From Carex sylvatica (taxonomy: Eukaryota; Streptophyta; Magnoliopsida; Poales; Cyperaceae), in contig CAXKVR010000822.1 in NCBI GenBank assembly GCA_964058845.1, forward strand, positions 1 to 26,246: DNA of 26,246 bases, given 5' to 3'. Made by a program: the position numbers and the translations under genes. Below are positions 8,991-18,828 of the stretch, in pieces (within the stretch, counting starts at the first letter, position 1; each line of letters opens with the position of its first letter). The notes below the pieces were generated by a model, which saw only the letters and a program-made list of their open reading frames with translations, was not told the origin of the DNA and did no database searches.

Positions 8991-9795
8991 TAGGACTGAC
9001 AAAAAAAGCTCGTGGCTCGTGGCTCGTGGTCCGCTTGGTATTTATTCGTGACTCGATCGGTAACAGTTCGATTGTTAGTGGATCGAGTAAAAATTAGCTC
9101 GCTCGCTACATACTCGAGCCAAAATTAACGAGTTTGAGTTTGGCCTGGCTCGGCACGAGCCAGCTCAGTTGTTAATTAGTTATTTAATATGCATAGTTTA
9201 ATAGTTTAATCGAATCCGTTAACTTTAGATTGGCGATATTATGGTTTATGAATGTTATAGCCAGTGTTATGGCAATTGCACTTTGAACTGTACGTGTTTA
9301 AGTTGATTGATAATTTTGTATGAAATGTATGAATTAATTATAAGCAATTAAGTTAATTTGTATGCATTTGTTTGATTTGGCATGCATGAATTTATTCTGT
9401 GAATATGTTTGTATGAATTTAATATTTTGATATATTTGTATGTATGAATTTAGCTGTAAACTTAATTTATAGTAGTTAATTTGCTTAATTACAATTAAAT
9501 TAAGAGTATTCCTCAGTAATTAGTCATATAAATATTATTTTATTTTAGCCATAATTGATAAGATGTGTTATGAAAATTTAAGATATAACAGGAAAGAAAA
9601 TATACAAATTTATTAATCTGCCAAGTTAGTAACGAGCTAGCTCGGCTCATTCGGACAAGTCACGAGTCGGTCTTGAAGAATAATTTTAGCTCGGAACCTA
9701 AAATCGAAACTCACTCGCTCAACTTGATACACCAACAAACTGAGTACGAGTGTAGCCTAACTCACCCTTTAAGAACTCACTCGTTGCCAACCCTA
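8991..9795. mobile_element. hAT-like non-autonomous element
   Basis: The left end reads taggactgacaaaaaaagc and the right end, reverse-complemented, reads tagggttggcaacgagtgag. The first 12 bases match at 9 positions and follow the TAGGG-TG-CAA pattern of many plant hAT ends. Both subterminal regions are packed with gctcg/cgagc words (9008-9170 and 9635-9790), as expected of transposase-binding repeats. The 450-bp middle is AT-rich and non-coding. The flanking octamers gttctact and gtaatcgt do not match well, so the target duplication has decayed or the limits are slightly off. Confidence 0.6.
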
Positions 9796-9935
9796 GTAAT
9801 CGTAATTTATGTTTGATATTATCCAAACATAATTTTTTTGTTAAGCTACATATGATCACCGTATTTAATATACAAATAAAGTACATTATTGGATCTTTCC
9901 AAGAGAATGCCTTTGACCAACTTTATACCCCTTTT
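9794..9935 (-). repeat. Right arm of a distant inverted repeat pair
   Basis: Its reverse complement matches 3211-3375 over about 140 bp, with the strongest block around ttgtatattaaatacggtga. The sharp end of the match falls at the right end of the hAT-like element. Base 9832 differs between the unit copies (A here, G at 26021). Confidence 0.6.
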
Positions 9936-9962
9936 GTTGTAATTTAAAAATTTGCCACTTGT

Positions 9963-10052
9963 TTGACAACTGTATTATGTATACAATCACGGAGACACCC
10001 GATATTGTTGACAACTGTATTATGTATACAATCACGGAGACACCCGATATTG
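9963..10052 (+). repeat. Two perfect 45-bp tandem repeats
   Basis: Units start at 9963 and 10008 with ttgacaactgtattatgtat and end at gatattg. The next bases (ttgacaa) begin a third unit, which then diverges. The second unit copy of this repeat ends five bases before the window edge. Confidence 0.9.
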
Positions 10053-10256
10053 TTGACAAGTTTAAAAATTTATGTATTCCGTTTCAAACGCGGATCCACA
10101 ATATAATCCTGTTTGGCAAGATGACGTGTTAATTTGATCACACAAATACTCTTCTAGAAATTAACATTTTATGGTTCGACTTAATTTACATCTAATTAAA
10201 AAATTTAGTGTTTCGCTGGTCTACTGGTATCTAACGTTTCGACAAGCATCCAATAT

Positions 10257-10308
10257 ACTTTATTTGAATTCTTTCGACTTTATTTAATATTTTCACTTCA
10301 AATAAAGT
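10257..10308. repeat. 12-bp-stem hairpin
   Basis: actttatttgaa at 10257-10268 pairs perfectly with ttcaaataaagt at 10297-10308. No terminator or RNA gene role is implied. Confidence 0.6.
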
Positions 10309-10757
10309 CTACTGGTACAAACGTTTCGACGAAGTCATATTGTAATTAAGACTTCGTGTTTGTAACATGTCTTAATGCTGTCCATATTTTAAGTTAATAG
10401 CAACTCTTGCGGTTCAGTCCATGGTCACAAGATTCGCGAATTAAATATGAATAATTTTTTCTTTTTGGTAATTTCGAACCGAACACCGAATTATTCGGTT
10501 GACCAAAATTTGACCGAATTAAGTATGAATAATTTGTAAATTTTACAAATTTTTTCTGAATTTTTTCAAGAACATTTTTTTTTTGCTCTCTTAATTCCAG
10601 GACTGAGAGTTCTGTTCCAGATAATTCCAGATCATTTTCGAATTATATTTGAATTATTTTTGATCTCGCCGAACCGAATTCAAATAATTCATTTGTCACT
10701 ATGAGTATTGTTACTATGCTCAGTACACTACACACCTCTAGATTCCCACTTCAGCAA

Positions 10758-10845
10758 GTTTTTTCATCCAATATACTTTGAAAATCGCTGAAGCTTTTTC
10801 ATCCAATAAACTTTGAAAATCGTTGAAGTTTTTCATCCAATATAC
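10758..10845 (+). repeat. 34-35-bp tandem repeat, about 2.4 units
   Basis: The word catccaata recurs at 10765, 10800 and 10834. It is followed by actttgaaaatcg(c/t)tgaag in the first two units; the third breaks off after catccaatatac. Confidence 0.8.
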
Positions 10846-11063
10846 GACAGTGACCTGGATGACCTGAAATTTTGAAAATCGCTATCAGATTAATTAAGGC
10901 ACGCAAGTAGCTACCAGACTTGTTTGTTTTCCTCCGTGGACATTCTTGTTTGCTTCTTCCGTACGTGGTCATTAATTGTACCGACATTTTTATTTTTATC
11001 CAAAAAAAAAAAAAAATTATTAAAAATAACCACTTTTGGAACGAAATTTTAAAACTACCCGGC

Positions 11064-11189
11064 ACGTGGATATTTTCCACGGTCCGAATAAATTAATCCG
11101 GACCGTGGAAAAATTCCACGGGCCATAATTTATTTTTATTTTTTTCGGATTTTTTTATTCCGGGCCGTGGAAAATATCCACGGTCCGAG
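11064..11189. repeat. Cluster of three related palindromes next to the MULE
   Basis: gtggatattttccacggtcc at 11066-11085 faces its near-complement ggaccgtggaaaaattccac at 11100-11119. A third copy, ggccgtggaaaatatccacg, lies at 11163-11182 in inverted orientation to the first. Each unit is itself nearly palindromic, so the segment can fold into nested hairpins. Confidence 0.75.
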
Positions 11190-11272
11190 ATTTTTTTTTT
11201 TTTTTTAAATTATATTGTTTGAATTTAAATTAGTTTGAATTGTTAAGTTTTCGATTGCATTGAAATATATAT

Positions 11273-11281
11273 ATTTTTTTA
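11273..11281. repeat. 9-bp target-site duplication, MULE left
   Basis: attttttta, against atattttta at 17465-17473 on the other side: 8 of 9 bases match. Length and position fit a Mutator insertion, but the flank is AT-rich, so some agreement could be chance. Confidence 0.6.
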
Positions 11282-11784
11282 GAGGAGGGATCCAATTACA
11301 CCAAAAATTGGTGACACATCTTGACATCAATCTCTGAACGTTGGATTTTCATCAAAATTCGCGCTATGATGGCATGGAGCGCTGATCAAATTGGACAGAA
11401 TGGAGATTTCAATTTTGGCGTTGTTTTTTCAAATATTTTGGGTCTTCAACTGGTGTGTCCAGTTAACCTCATATCCCTGTTGCTCCATCTCTCTGACGCG
11501 AAAATGGCTCCAACAAAAACCCCAGCGAACCCTCCACCATGAAATCGCACCCCTTCTCATCGATCTCTCTGACCCCCACTCTTCTCTCCTCTCGCTGACC
11601 TCCTCAGGTGACAAGACGAAAATAGCAGCGAACCATCCCTTCTCTTCTCTCATCTCTCTGATCTTCTCAGGTGACAATTTTTTTTGCTTTTCCGAAATTT
11701 ATTTGAGCAATTTGGGATGTAATTTTCAAACAACAAGTCCCTATGACCAAATAATTGTGAAACCTAGATTTTTTTTGCTTAGAT
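11282..11784 (+). repeat. Left terminal inverted repeat of MULE
   Basis: Inverse of 16959-17464. The outer 140 bp are followed by a CT-rich stretch (about 11540-11670) resembling a plant 5' leader. It holds two similar blocks ending in ctcaggtgacaa (11603-11614 and 11663-11674) that look like CAG|GT splice donors. The match to the right repeat stops after gcttagat (11784). Overlapping open frames on both strands (11391-11801 plus, 11429-11677 minus) are probably by-products of this composition. Confidence 0.9.
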
Positions 11785-14087
11785 TTTTGGGAGAGAGCTA
11801 GATCGAGTTTGAGTTTTGGAGATGTAGGGTTTCTCTCAAAGCCTCCACGAAAACTTTTTGAGTTCGAGTTAGAAATTTCAACGAGCAGCTCTGACAGTAT
11901 GCATTTGTCCCTCACTCCCTCTAATATAAATTTTACATCTTTGATTTTGCTAATTTGGTTAATTTTAATCTTCAATTAGAATTGATTGGTAACATATCCA
12001 TGCTAATTTGGTTAAGTGTATCAATCATTTCAATTAAAAATGAAAGTTCAAAAGCTTCTCATTTTCAATTGTAGAAAAATATGGAATATCTTGCAGGAAG
12101 GAAAATTGTGGAATATCTAAACAAGCATGAATTCACAAAGCAGCTTGTGACCAAGGAGCTTCTCTGATTTATGGTAAGGAAGAGTGGCCTATTAGTTCTT
12201 TAATTATTATTTTTCTTTTGTATTTTGATCCGTGTTTTATTAGTTAATTGTTATTTTCCTCTTTATCTTCTGTAGGCATATGCTCTACTGGCCTTGTCTT
12301 TTTTCTTCGTGTATCGCATCTTGTCTCAGATTTTATGATATGCTCTCTCCTGGCTTCTGAAACTTCTTTTCCTTCCATGCACCAGTATGTAGTGTCAAAC
12401 TGCCATTGCAACAAGTTGTTTGATTTATATTTTTATTTTTATTTTTATGAATGCAATGTGAAGAAACCAAGGAAACAGACACATAGTTCACAGGGAACCC
12501 ATGAGGCCCGTCGACACAAAAGAAGGCATGCTGACAAGTAAATTGGAGCTATGTATTCCATTTGTATTAACATAACTAGAATCGTACTATTTGATAGTTG
12601 TACATGGTTACTGGTAAAAGTGAATGAGTTTTGAAGGCTCAAATTATACATAGCACAACCCATGAATGTACTTTGGGATTTTTTGCTGCAACTATTTTTT
12701 TTTTTTAATTCGATTTCTTTTTTACATCCTTTTCACTCTAGTTTGTGTTACTATAGATGTTAATTGTAACCAGGTAGGAAACTCCGAATGGAGATGTAAC
12801 TATGTTTAATGGTATTTGTTGTGCTTTGTTTATTTGAATGTGACGTAATTTTTTTTTTAATTTGAACATGTTTATTAATGAAATGTTGTTATGGAAATGT
12901 CATTTATTTGAATGAATTAGTCAAGTGCTCGTGCTCTGCAACGGAGAATGAAATGATCTTTAAGGATCTTTATTGCACAGGGCTCAAAGAGACACCTACA
13001 AAATTAATTTTGTGGTTCAGGCTCTTATGGACTTAGAAGCAATTTTTATATGTTGTTCTATTTTTTATGTTTTAATTTTATTTCCTGTTTCTTATTTTTC
13101 AGCTGAATTATTTTGATTGGCTATATATATTTCTTTGTATAAGAATCTTTGGTAAGTCATGAATTGCAAGCACAAAAATTGCTAAAACCTGGAACTTGGT
13201 CAAATTAATGATTCTGTGCAATTTAGCTCTGTGCCATCATGTTGCACTGTGCAGTGCTCTTTTTCTGCTAACTGAGATTTAGCAAGTGTTTAAAAATTCT
13301 TAAAATTTTCAATAAATGAAAAACCTTGGTAACAAATGTTTATCATATTGCTTTTTATTTGTGAGAGTGATTTGATGCTAATCTGTGGCCTATAACTATA
13401 TTTTTCAACTTTATTTTCTTTTGGTCTGTTTTGGATGATACACCATACCAAATCTCACTATAAAGATCAAAATTCCAAAAGAGAAACAAGATACAAAAAA
13501 TCATCAAAATTTTATTAGAGAGTTGGTACAGTCCTAGTCAATTTATGGCATGCTAATTATGCATCTTAGTCCTTGTACTCTTTTTTTACAATTATGACAG
13601 TGAGTTTATGGTGATGGAATCAGGTCCATTCATGATATTTATTGCTTTGTCAAATAATTTTATGCACAAGTGACCTCATATTTATCATTATTCATATATT
13701 TTTATTATTCAATGACAAATTATCAAGTTTACACTATACAAATACATGACATCTATTCAAAGACATCTACCACCATCGTACCTAACTTGAAAAGTTAATT
13801 CTTATAAGTAAATTAAAAAAGTAAAGACAAATGAAAAAATTAAAGAATCTACTTGTAACATTCCAAGTTCACTCTACTGACAGCCCTTTCCATTTAATTG
13901 GTACCATGATTTTTAAACCAAAATGAAAAAATGCCAATAGAAAGTTGCAAATAAAATTAAAAAAACCAAAACGAATATTGAACCAGAACAATCTAGCCAT
14001 TCATACAAAATATATCTTTTTAACATTCACTTTAACATTCATTCAAAATATATTTCTATACAAAAAGTCTTACTATCCTAGAACAAT
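11785..14087. other. MULE interior between left TIR and transposase: non-transposase sequence
   Basis: 2.3 kb with no long reading frame. The proximal part (11785-12560) has exon-like segments on the plus strand, described separately. 12560-14087 is AT-rich with no recognised gene or known domain. It is seen once in the window, so it cannot be compared with a second copy. Confidence 0.5.
12075..12541 (+). other. Possible captured exons or second transcription unit inside the MULE
   Basis: A T-rich tract ending ttcaattgtag precedes a block (12075-12173) whose ATG at 12081 opens a 28-codon frame, MEYLAGRKIVEYLNKHEFTK and eight more residues, ending in TGA at 12165-12167. The block closes at atg|gtaagg. 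A typical T-rich plant intron of 102 nt (12174-12275, GTAAGG...CTTCTGTAG) follows, then a block whose first codons are hydrophobic in the frame shared with the upstream frame (AYALLALSFFFVYRIL). Near 12480-12541 is a basic segment, KKPRKQTHSSQGTHEARRHK, in another frame. Splice-like signals and base composition suggest captured host exons, as in Pack-MULEs, but the frame is broken and the source gene is not recognised. Confidence 0.3.
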
Positions 14088-16495
14088 CTAGCCATTTTTG
14101 CAAGTAGTACTATAGTGGCCAAGTTCATGACAAATACCACATTTTCTTTTTTGTTTTTTGGAAAGAGCCATACCTATCTCGAGACCACTTTTAAACCTTC
14201 CATTGCTTGATTCCTCTACCTTATTTTTTGTGCGTCCTTTTGTTTTTGAGACTTGTGGATCAACAATAGAGATATGAGGAGCATCAAGCCCGCTTTCTTC
14301 CACTTCAACGACTTCTTGAGTAGAATTCTTTAATTTTGAAACCTTCTCATATGTTTCGTCCATTGCATCCATAATCAACTCATAACCTTCATCGCACTCA
14401 TGCAAGCAAGATAACAAAAGATTTGCTTTGCGGTGAAAGTGCATTGTGCGTATTAAAGATGACTTATCTATTTCTATCCTTATAGGAACAGGAATGTTAT
14501 CGGCTGCCTCTTTGGTCCACCTTGGAAGAATGTACTTGTGAGGTATTTGTTGTACATCTTTCTTTTGAAATATTGCTAATATGTGTCGACATAGAATACC
14601 TTTAAACTCAAATAGATGACAATCACATGAAGCATCACACGAAGAAGTATTGATAAAAACAGTAAACTTCTAATTAGGGTTTTGGTGATGCGACACATGG
14701 TAAGTGTAATCAAAGCCATTTTTCTCTAACTTCTTCTTAGTTAATAGTTGGCTCTCTTCTACCTCATCCTCAAACATGTTGAAGATGCTTCTTGTGTACA
14801 CTTTTGCGGCATGTTCTACTATTGGAGGTCTTTTTTTAGGGACAGGGTGCATGTGCTTAGAGGCATAGTGTTCCCGATTCTCATCCATATATCTATGCAT
14901 AAGGGCTTGTTCATACTTGGCAACAAATTCCCGTAACGTTGTACCACTATGCACAAAAGAGTCAAAGAAAGAGTGCATACTCTCGACACGTTGTGTGGTA
15001 TTCATACCAGCAGAAAACACCATTCGATTATAAACCGAAATCCAAAAATTCCGAATTTCATAAATTTGTTGAAGCCACGTTTCACCCGACAAATTGTACC
15101 TTGACATAAAATTGAACAACATAAATTTTTTAGTACTAGACTAATAATAAGATGTTAAAAGTTCAAATATATTATACAAAATGTACCTTGCCATAATTGC
15201 ATTCCACTCTCTTTCGAACTCCTCAATTGTGATTGATTGGTATAAGCATTTCTTCATGTCTGTTTTGAATGGTGACTTCTTCTTATAAAGATTTCCATAT
15301 TTTTCTGGAAATTTCTTCATGATATGCCAAAGACATAATCTATGAGTAGTTGTAGAAAAAACTTTCTTGACCATATTTCCAATGGCTTTATCTTGATCGG
15401 TGAGAATTGAAATAGGCGCCTTACCATTCATTGCATCTAACCAAGTTCTAAACAACCACTCGAATGATTCTTCTGTTTCATCTTGCAACAAAGCAAAACC
15501 AAATAATATGGATTGACCATGGTTGTTGACACCTACAAAGAGAGCTAGTGGCATGCAATATTTATTGGTTTTGTATGTAGTATCAAATACCACGACATCT
15601 CCAAAACGCTCATAACATAACCGCGCCCTAGAGTCCACCCAAAAGAAGTTGACCATTCGAGAATCTTTGTCAAGTAAAATTTCATAATAGAAATTCGGAT
15701 CTTGAGCTTTCTTTGTTCTACAATAATGAAAAACACTCTCCGCATCACCCATATCCAAATTTATTGTTCTCAGATTTCTCACATGGTTCCAACAATCTCT
15801 ACTTGAAAAATTCACACCAGGTTCATCATTCAAAATATCCGGTACTCTACCGGTAGGAATCCCCGCCTCACTAAATTTTTCAACAAGATTTTTTGCAATA
15901 GAACACATATGTTTATGATTTCTTAGGTTACCGGCACTTCTAGGACTAACCAATACATGGTTGTGTACATTTTCTACATCTTTTATCACCCAATCATTTG
16001 TTCCTTTCTTTCGCGACACAACAAGTGATACAGGACAACCATTTCTACTAGTTAATGTCCTTTTCTTTTTCTCTTCTTTGTTGTCTGATTTTTTCTGCAA
16101 ACAATACCCTTCACGTGAGCATACATACCGGCGATATCTTATTTCATTACTTCTTGCAAAAGTAGAAGTACTTCGTTTTCGCACGTTAAATCCACTCACT
16201 TGAGCATAAAGTTTGTAGAAATGTTCAGCGTCCTCAAGTGATTCAAATATCATACCATTAAAAGGTTGCATGCCCTCATATTTTCTTGACTTTTGTGAAG
16301 TTTGTTTCTCCTATAATATCATTAAAAATGTTTTGTTAGATTGTATAGTATATTAAGGTAGCAAGATAAATAATATAATTAAGAAACATTTCTTACCTTT
16401 TCAGGATGGACCATGCTTCTGATTTTATCTAATTTCATGTCATCCATTAGATTTACTTCCAAATCGTCAATTTCATCTAAGGTGATATCATCCAT
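14088..16495 (-). pseudogene. FAR1-type MULE transposase gene, three exons, one in-frame TAG
   Basis: The product would bind the element's ends and catalyse DDE transposition in the nucleus. Exons: 16495-16397, 16310-15187 and 15099-14088; introns of 86 nt (GTAAGA...TATAG) and 87 nt (GTACAT...TCAAG). Splicing gives 745 codons, near the usual FAR1-family length. Seen in order: an acidic leader (residues 1-33); FAR1 zinc finger with C97, C125, H149, H151; MULE transposase core with D276 in FDTTY, D338 in TDQD, C359-x2-H362 (CLWH) and probable catalytic E447 in TTQRVESM; SWIM finger C566-x-C568...C578-x-H580; C-terminal CCHC knuckle C728/C731/H736/C741. Codon 551 (14672-14670) is TAG; the frame continues open on both sides and no intron can remove it, so the SWIM finger and knuckle are lost. 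A tract like ttcttttttag just before the ATG (AG at 16501-16500) suggests a 5' leader intron. It could be a domesticated FAR1 gene, but the flanking TIRs argue for a transposon. Confidence 0.88.
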
Positions 16496-16499
16496 TTGT

Positions 16500-16958
16500 C
16501 TAAAAAAGAAAAATAAATAATTTCATCAATAATACACCATTGATTTAAGCATCACTCAGATAGTTACATATATCGATGCGCCATTGAATTTTTTTAAGTA
16601 TGTAACCGACAATACAACTCACTCTTTATAAAGCTGGACGTACATTATAAAGCAATTTTTAATCTAGTTTTCTAAGGAAGAGATATAGAGTGGACTGCTT
16701 ATAAGGAAACATACAGTATTTGGAGATTACTCAAACTGTCCCAGGTTACAGATGCAGCAATTTATAAAGCTTTTCTAGCAAAACAGGAGAGATTGAGGGG
16801 CTGGAACCACGAAAGGCAACCCATGTTCAAGTGTTTTCACTCAGAGACATCACGTTTTTAGGAAATTAGGATTAAAAGGCATTGGCTGATGTAATTTTCT
16901 ATTTCAATGCTAAGAGCACACGTAATGAGTTTGGTTGTATTCTGGGCCTACGGGCATG
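16500..16958. other. Transposase leader region between ATG and right TIR (first copy at 311-769)
   Basis: No reading frame is supported. On the minus strand it leads from the right TIR to the transposase ATG. A CAG|GTGACA site in the TIR (junction 17073/17072) and the acceptor at 16501-16500 would define a leader intron of about 573 nt. This is inference from splice motifs only. Confidence 0.4.
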
Positions 16959-17464
16959 ATCTAAGCAAAAAAAATCTAGGTTTCACAATTATTTGGTCAT
17001 AGGAACTTGTTGTCTGAAAATTACATCCCAAATTGCTCAAATAAATTTCGAAAAAGCAAAAAAAATTGTCACCTGAGAAGATCAGAGAGATGAGAGAAGA
17101 GAAGGGATGGTTCGCTGCTATTTTCGTCTTGTCACCTGAGGAGGTCAGCGAGAGGAGAGAAGAGTGGGGGTCAGAGAGATCGATGAGAAGGGGTGCGATT
17201 TCATGGTGGAGGGTTCGCTGGGGTTTTTGTTGGAGCCATTTTCGCGTCAGAGAGATGGAGCAACAGGGATATGAGGTTAACTGGACACACCAGTTGAAGA
17301 CCCAAAATATTTGAAAAAACAACGCCAAAATTGAAATCTCCATTCTGTCCAATTTGATCAGCGCTCCATGCCTCCATCATAGCGCGAATTTTGATGAAAA
17401 TTCAACGTTCAGAGATTGATGTCAAGATGTGTCACCAATTTTTGGTGTAATTGGATCCCTCCTC
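16959..17464 (-). repeat. Right terminal inverted repeat of MULE (second copy)
   Basis: Reverse complement of 11282-11784 with about four substitutions and a 3-bp insertion. It lies upstream of the transposase gene and probably carries its promoter and leader, since the CT-rich, splice-donor-like blocks read toward the gene. No TATA box could be assigned. Confidence 0.9.
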
Positions 17465-17473
17465 ATATTTTTA
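17465..17473. repeat. 9-bp target-site duplication, MULE right
   Basis: atattttta, against attttttta at 11273-11281. The first-copy counterpart is 1276-1284. Confidence 0.6.
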
Positions 17474-18621
17474 TTAGACATTGAAATATATTCAAGTATA
17501 TACTCACAAGACGTTTTGGCCTTGAAATATAAGGGCTCTACGCGTGTCCTGCAGGGCTCCGGACCACAGATGTTTTGGCCTTTTTCAACGTTTGATGCGC
17601 CGGCAAAGCGAGATTTTTTCTTTCATTATAGATTTTTGGGTTTCAAAAAATTAAAAATAAATACCCAGTCCGAATATAATTTTTGGATTTTCTTTCATTA
17701 CCAGTATTTATAAATTTTGAGGAAGGCTATGGAACTATGGCATATCGGTTAATACCATATATTCATATTTTTATTTTTAAAGTTTAATTAGTCAGTCCGA
17801 ATTATTCAATATAATCTTCATGAAAATATAATTTGATGCCACATTTTGCATTTTTTAAAAATTACTATTTGTTAGATAGGTAGAAGATCACTTTATTTAA
17901 AAATTCTGATTGGATCATTTGCATGTAGTGATTTTTTTACATATTTAAAAAATAGTAAAAAAAAATATAATATTTTGCTTCTGAGTACATTTTTCATATG
18001 GAGATCATGTATCGAGCAGTTCGAATTGGCAAATTAAACTTTAAAAATGAATATATTGTCCAGACCGACGTTCGCTTTGCATTGTACCGTAGTCTCACTC
18101 AAATAATTTTGATATTTTATGAAAAAATTAATGAGTTTATTCATTCATTCATGAAGACGTTGAAGATAAATAGTTGGAATATAATTAAAAAAAATATAAG
18201 ATGCGTTCTCAAAGCTATTTTTTTTTCTCTCTTTATTGCACTTCTGATTTTATTACAATGATTGTTGATTGAGTTAATTTGACATTGGTTTACTCATTAA
18301 ATTATTTATTCCACATAGTTTTTTTTTAAAAGGAATTTGAAAGTGGCTGTCAAATTTACAGAGAAGAAAAATAAAAAGGAAACAGTTTGAGAATGTGAAT
18401 TACATAAATCTTAACACTATTTTAACCACATCTCCTCTTTGTGAAAAATGAGATCCGGTGTTATTCTTTCTATGCTCTTTTTATACTCTTTTTTCTTTCT
18501 CTTCTCTTTTTTAAAAAGAGAAATAGATAGAAAATAAATAGCATGACGCTGCTATTTTTATTAGAATAGCAGCAGATTGGAATCTCCTTTCTGAAGAGCC
18601 TTTTTGTGCCAACTCTGGCGT

Positions 18622-18828
18622 CACGCGCTTGGAAATAAATCTGCTGCAATCCTACAGGATCGCAGGGTCCCTGCGATTCCAATCTCAATCATTTATATAT
18701 TTTGAGATTCGTGCACAAAAACTCTTTTATTTTAAGATTCGTACAATCCAATAAATAAAAGATTTAAATTAGAATCGCAGTACCCTGCGATCCTGTAGAA
18801 TCACAGCAGATTTGCTTCCCACGCGCTT
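18622..18828. mobile_element. Mutator-type MITE 1 with its target duplications (second copy)
   Basis: Counterpart of 2433-2639: element 18631-18819, cacgcgctt at 18622-18630 and 18820-18828. No differences from the first copy were seen. Confidence 0.85.

Larger units (their letters stand above)
1..10057. repeat. First copy (partial) of a 16,189-bp direct repeat unit
   Basis: The whole segment recurs at 16190-26246 in the same orientation at a constant offset of 16,189 bases. No insertion or deletion was found, even across an 18-T run near 8783-8800. I saw three substitutions: 6017 G against 22206 A, 8784 T against 24973 C, and 9832 A against 26021 G. The repeat runs off both window edges, so its true ends are not visible. 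It may be a tandem duplication, part of a longer array, a circular molecule read more than once, or an assembly artefact. Confidence 0.97.
10058..11056. other. Gene-free interval, present once in the window
   Basis: No supported gene. It contains a duplicated motif with tctactggta and aacgtttcgac (10220-10243 and 10307-10332), a 12-bp hairpin (10257-10308) and a 35-bp tandem repeat (10758-10845). Sequence around 10480-10740 rich in gaaccgaa and gaccgaatt, ending in cacctcta, could be an old hAT end, but no partner end was found. An open frame at 10799-11080 (minus) crosses the tandem repeat and an A-run and is not convincing. Confidence 0.5.
11282..17464 (-). mobile_element. Complete long-TIR Mutator-like element (MULE), FAR1 type
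   Basis: The 6,183-bp element is bounded by inverted repeats of 503 bp (11282-11784) and 506 bp (16959-17464), starting gaggagggatccaatt at both tips. It is flanked by a 9-bp target duplication with one mismatch. Inside lie the transposase gene on the minus strand (14088-16495) and 2.3 kb of plus-strand exon-like and AT-rich sequence. The two terminal repeats differ at about four bases plus one 3-bp indel, so the insertion is young. The transposase frame has one internal stop, so the element is autonomous in structure but probably defective as sequenced. Confidence 0.88.

Noticed and set aside
9963..10052. CRISPR-like array
   Set aside because: Two abutting 45-bp units without spacers, in plant DNA; an ordinary tandem repeat.
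10480..10740. A second hAT element ending at cacctcta
   Set aside because: Only one plausible end is present; no matching left end or 8-bp duplication was found.
14670..14672. TAG explained by a small intron
   Set aside because: The only GT-AG pair close to it would give an intron of about 27 nt, too short for plants, and the flanking residues read through in one frame.
15545..15748. Extra minus-strand frame, and plus-strand frames at 14748-14936 and 15961-16203
   Set aside because: They are alternative-frame or antisense readings of the transposase exons.
14088..16495. A domesticated FHY3/FAR1 host gene
   Set aside because: Domain order alone fits, but near-identical long TIRs, a likely 9-bp target duplication and the premature stop point to a transposon copy.
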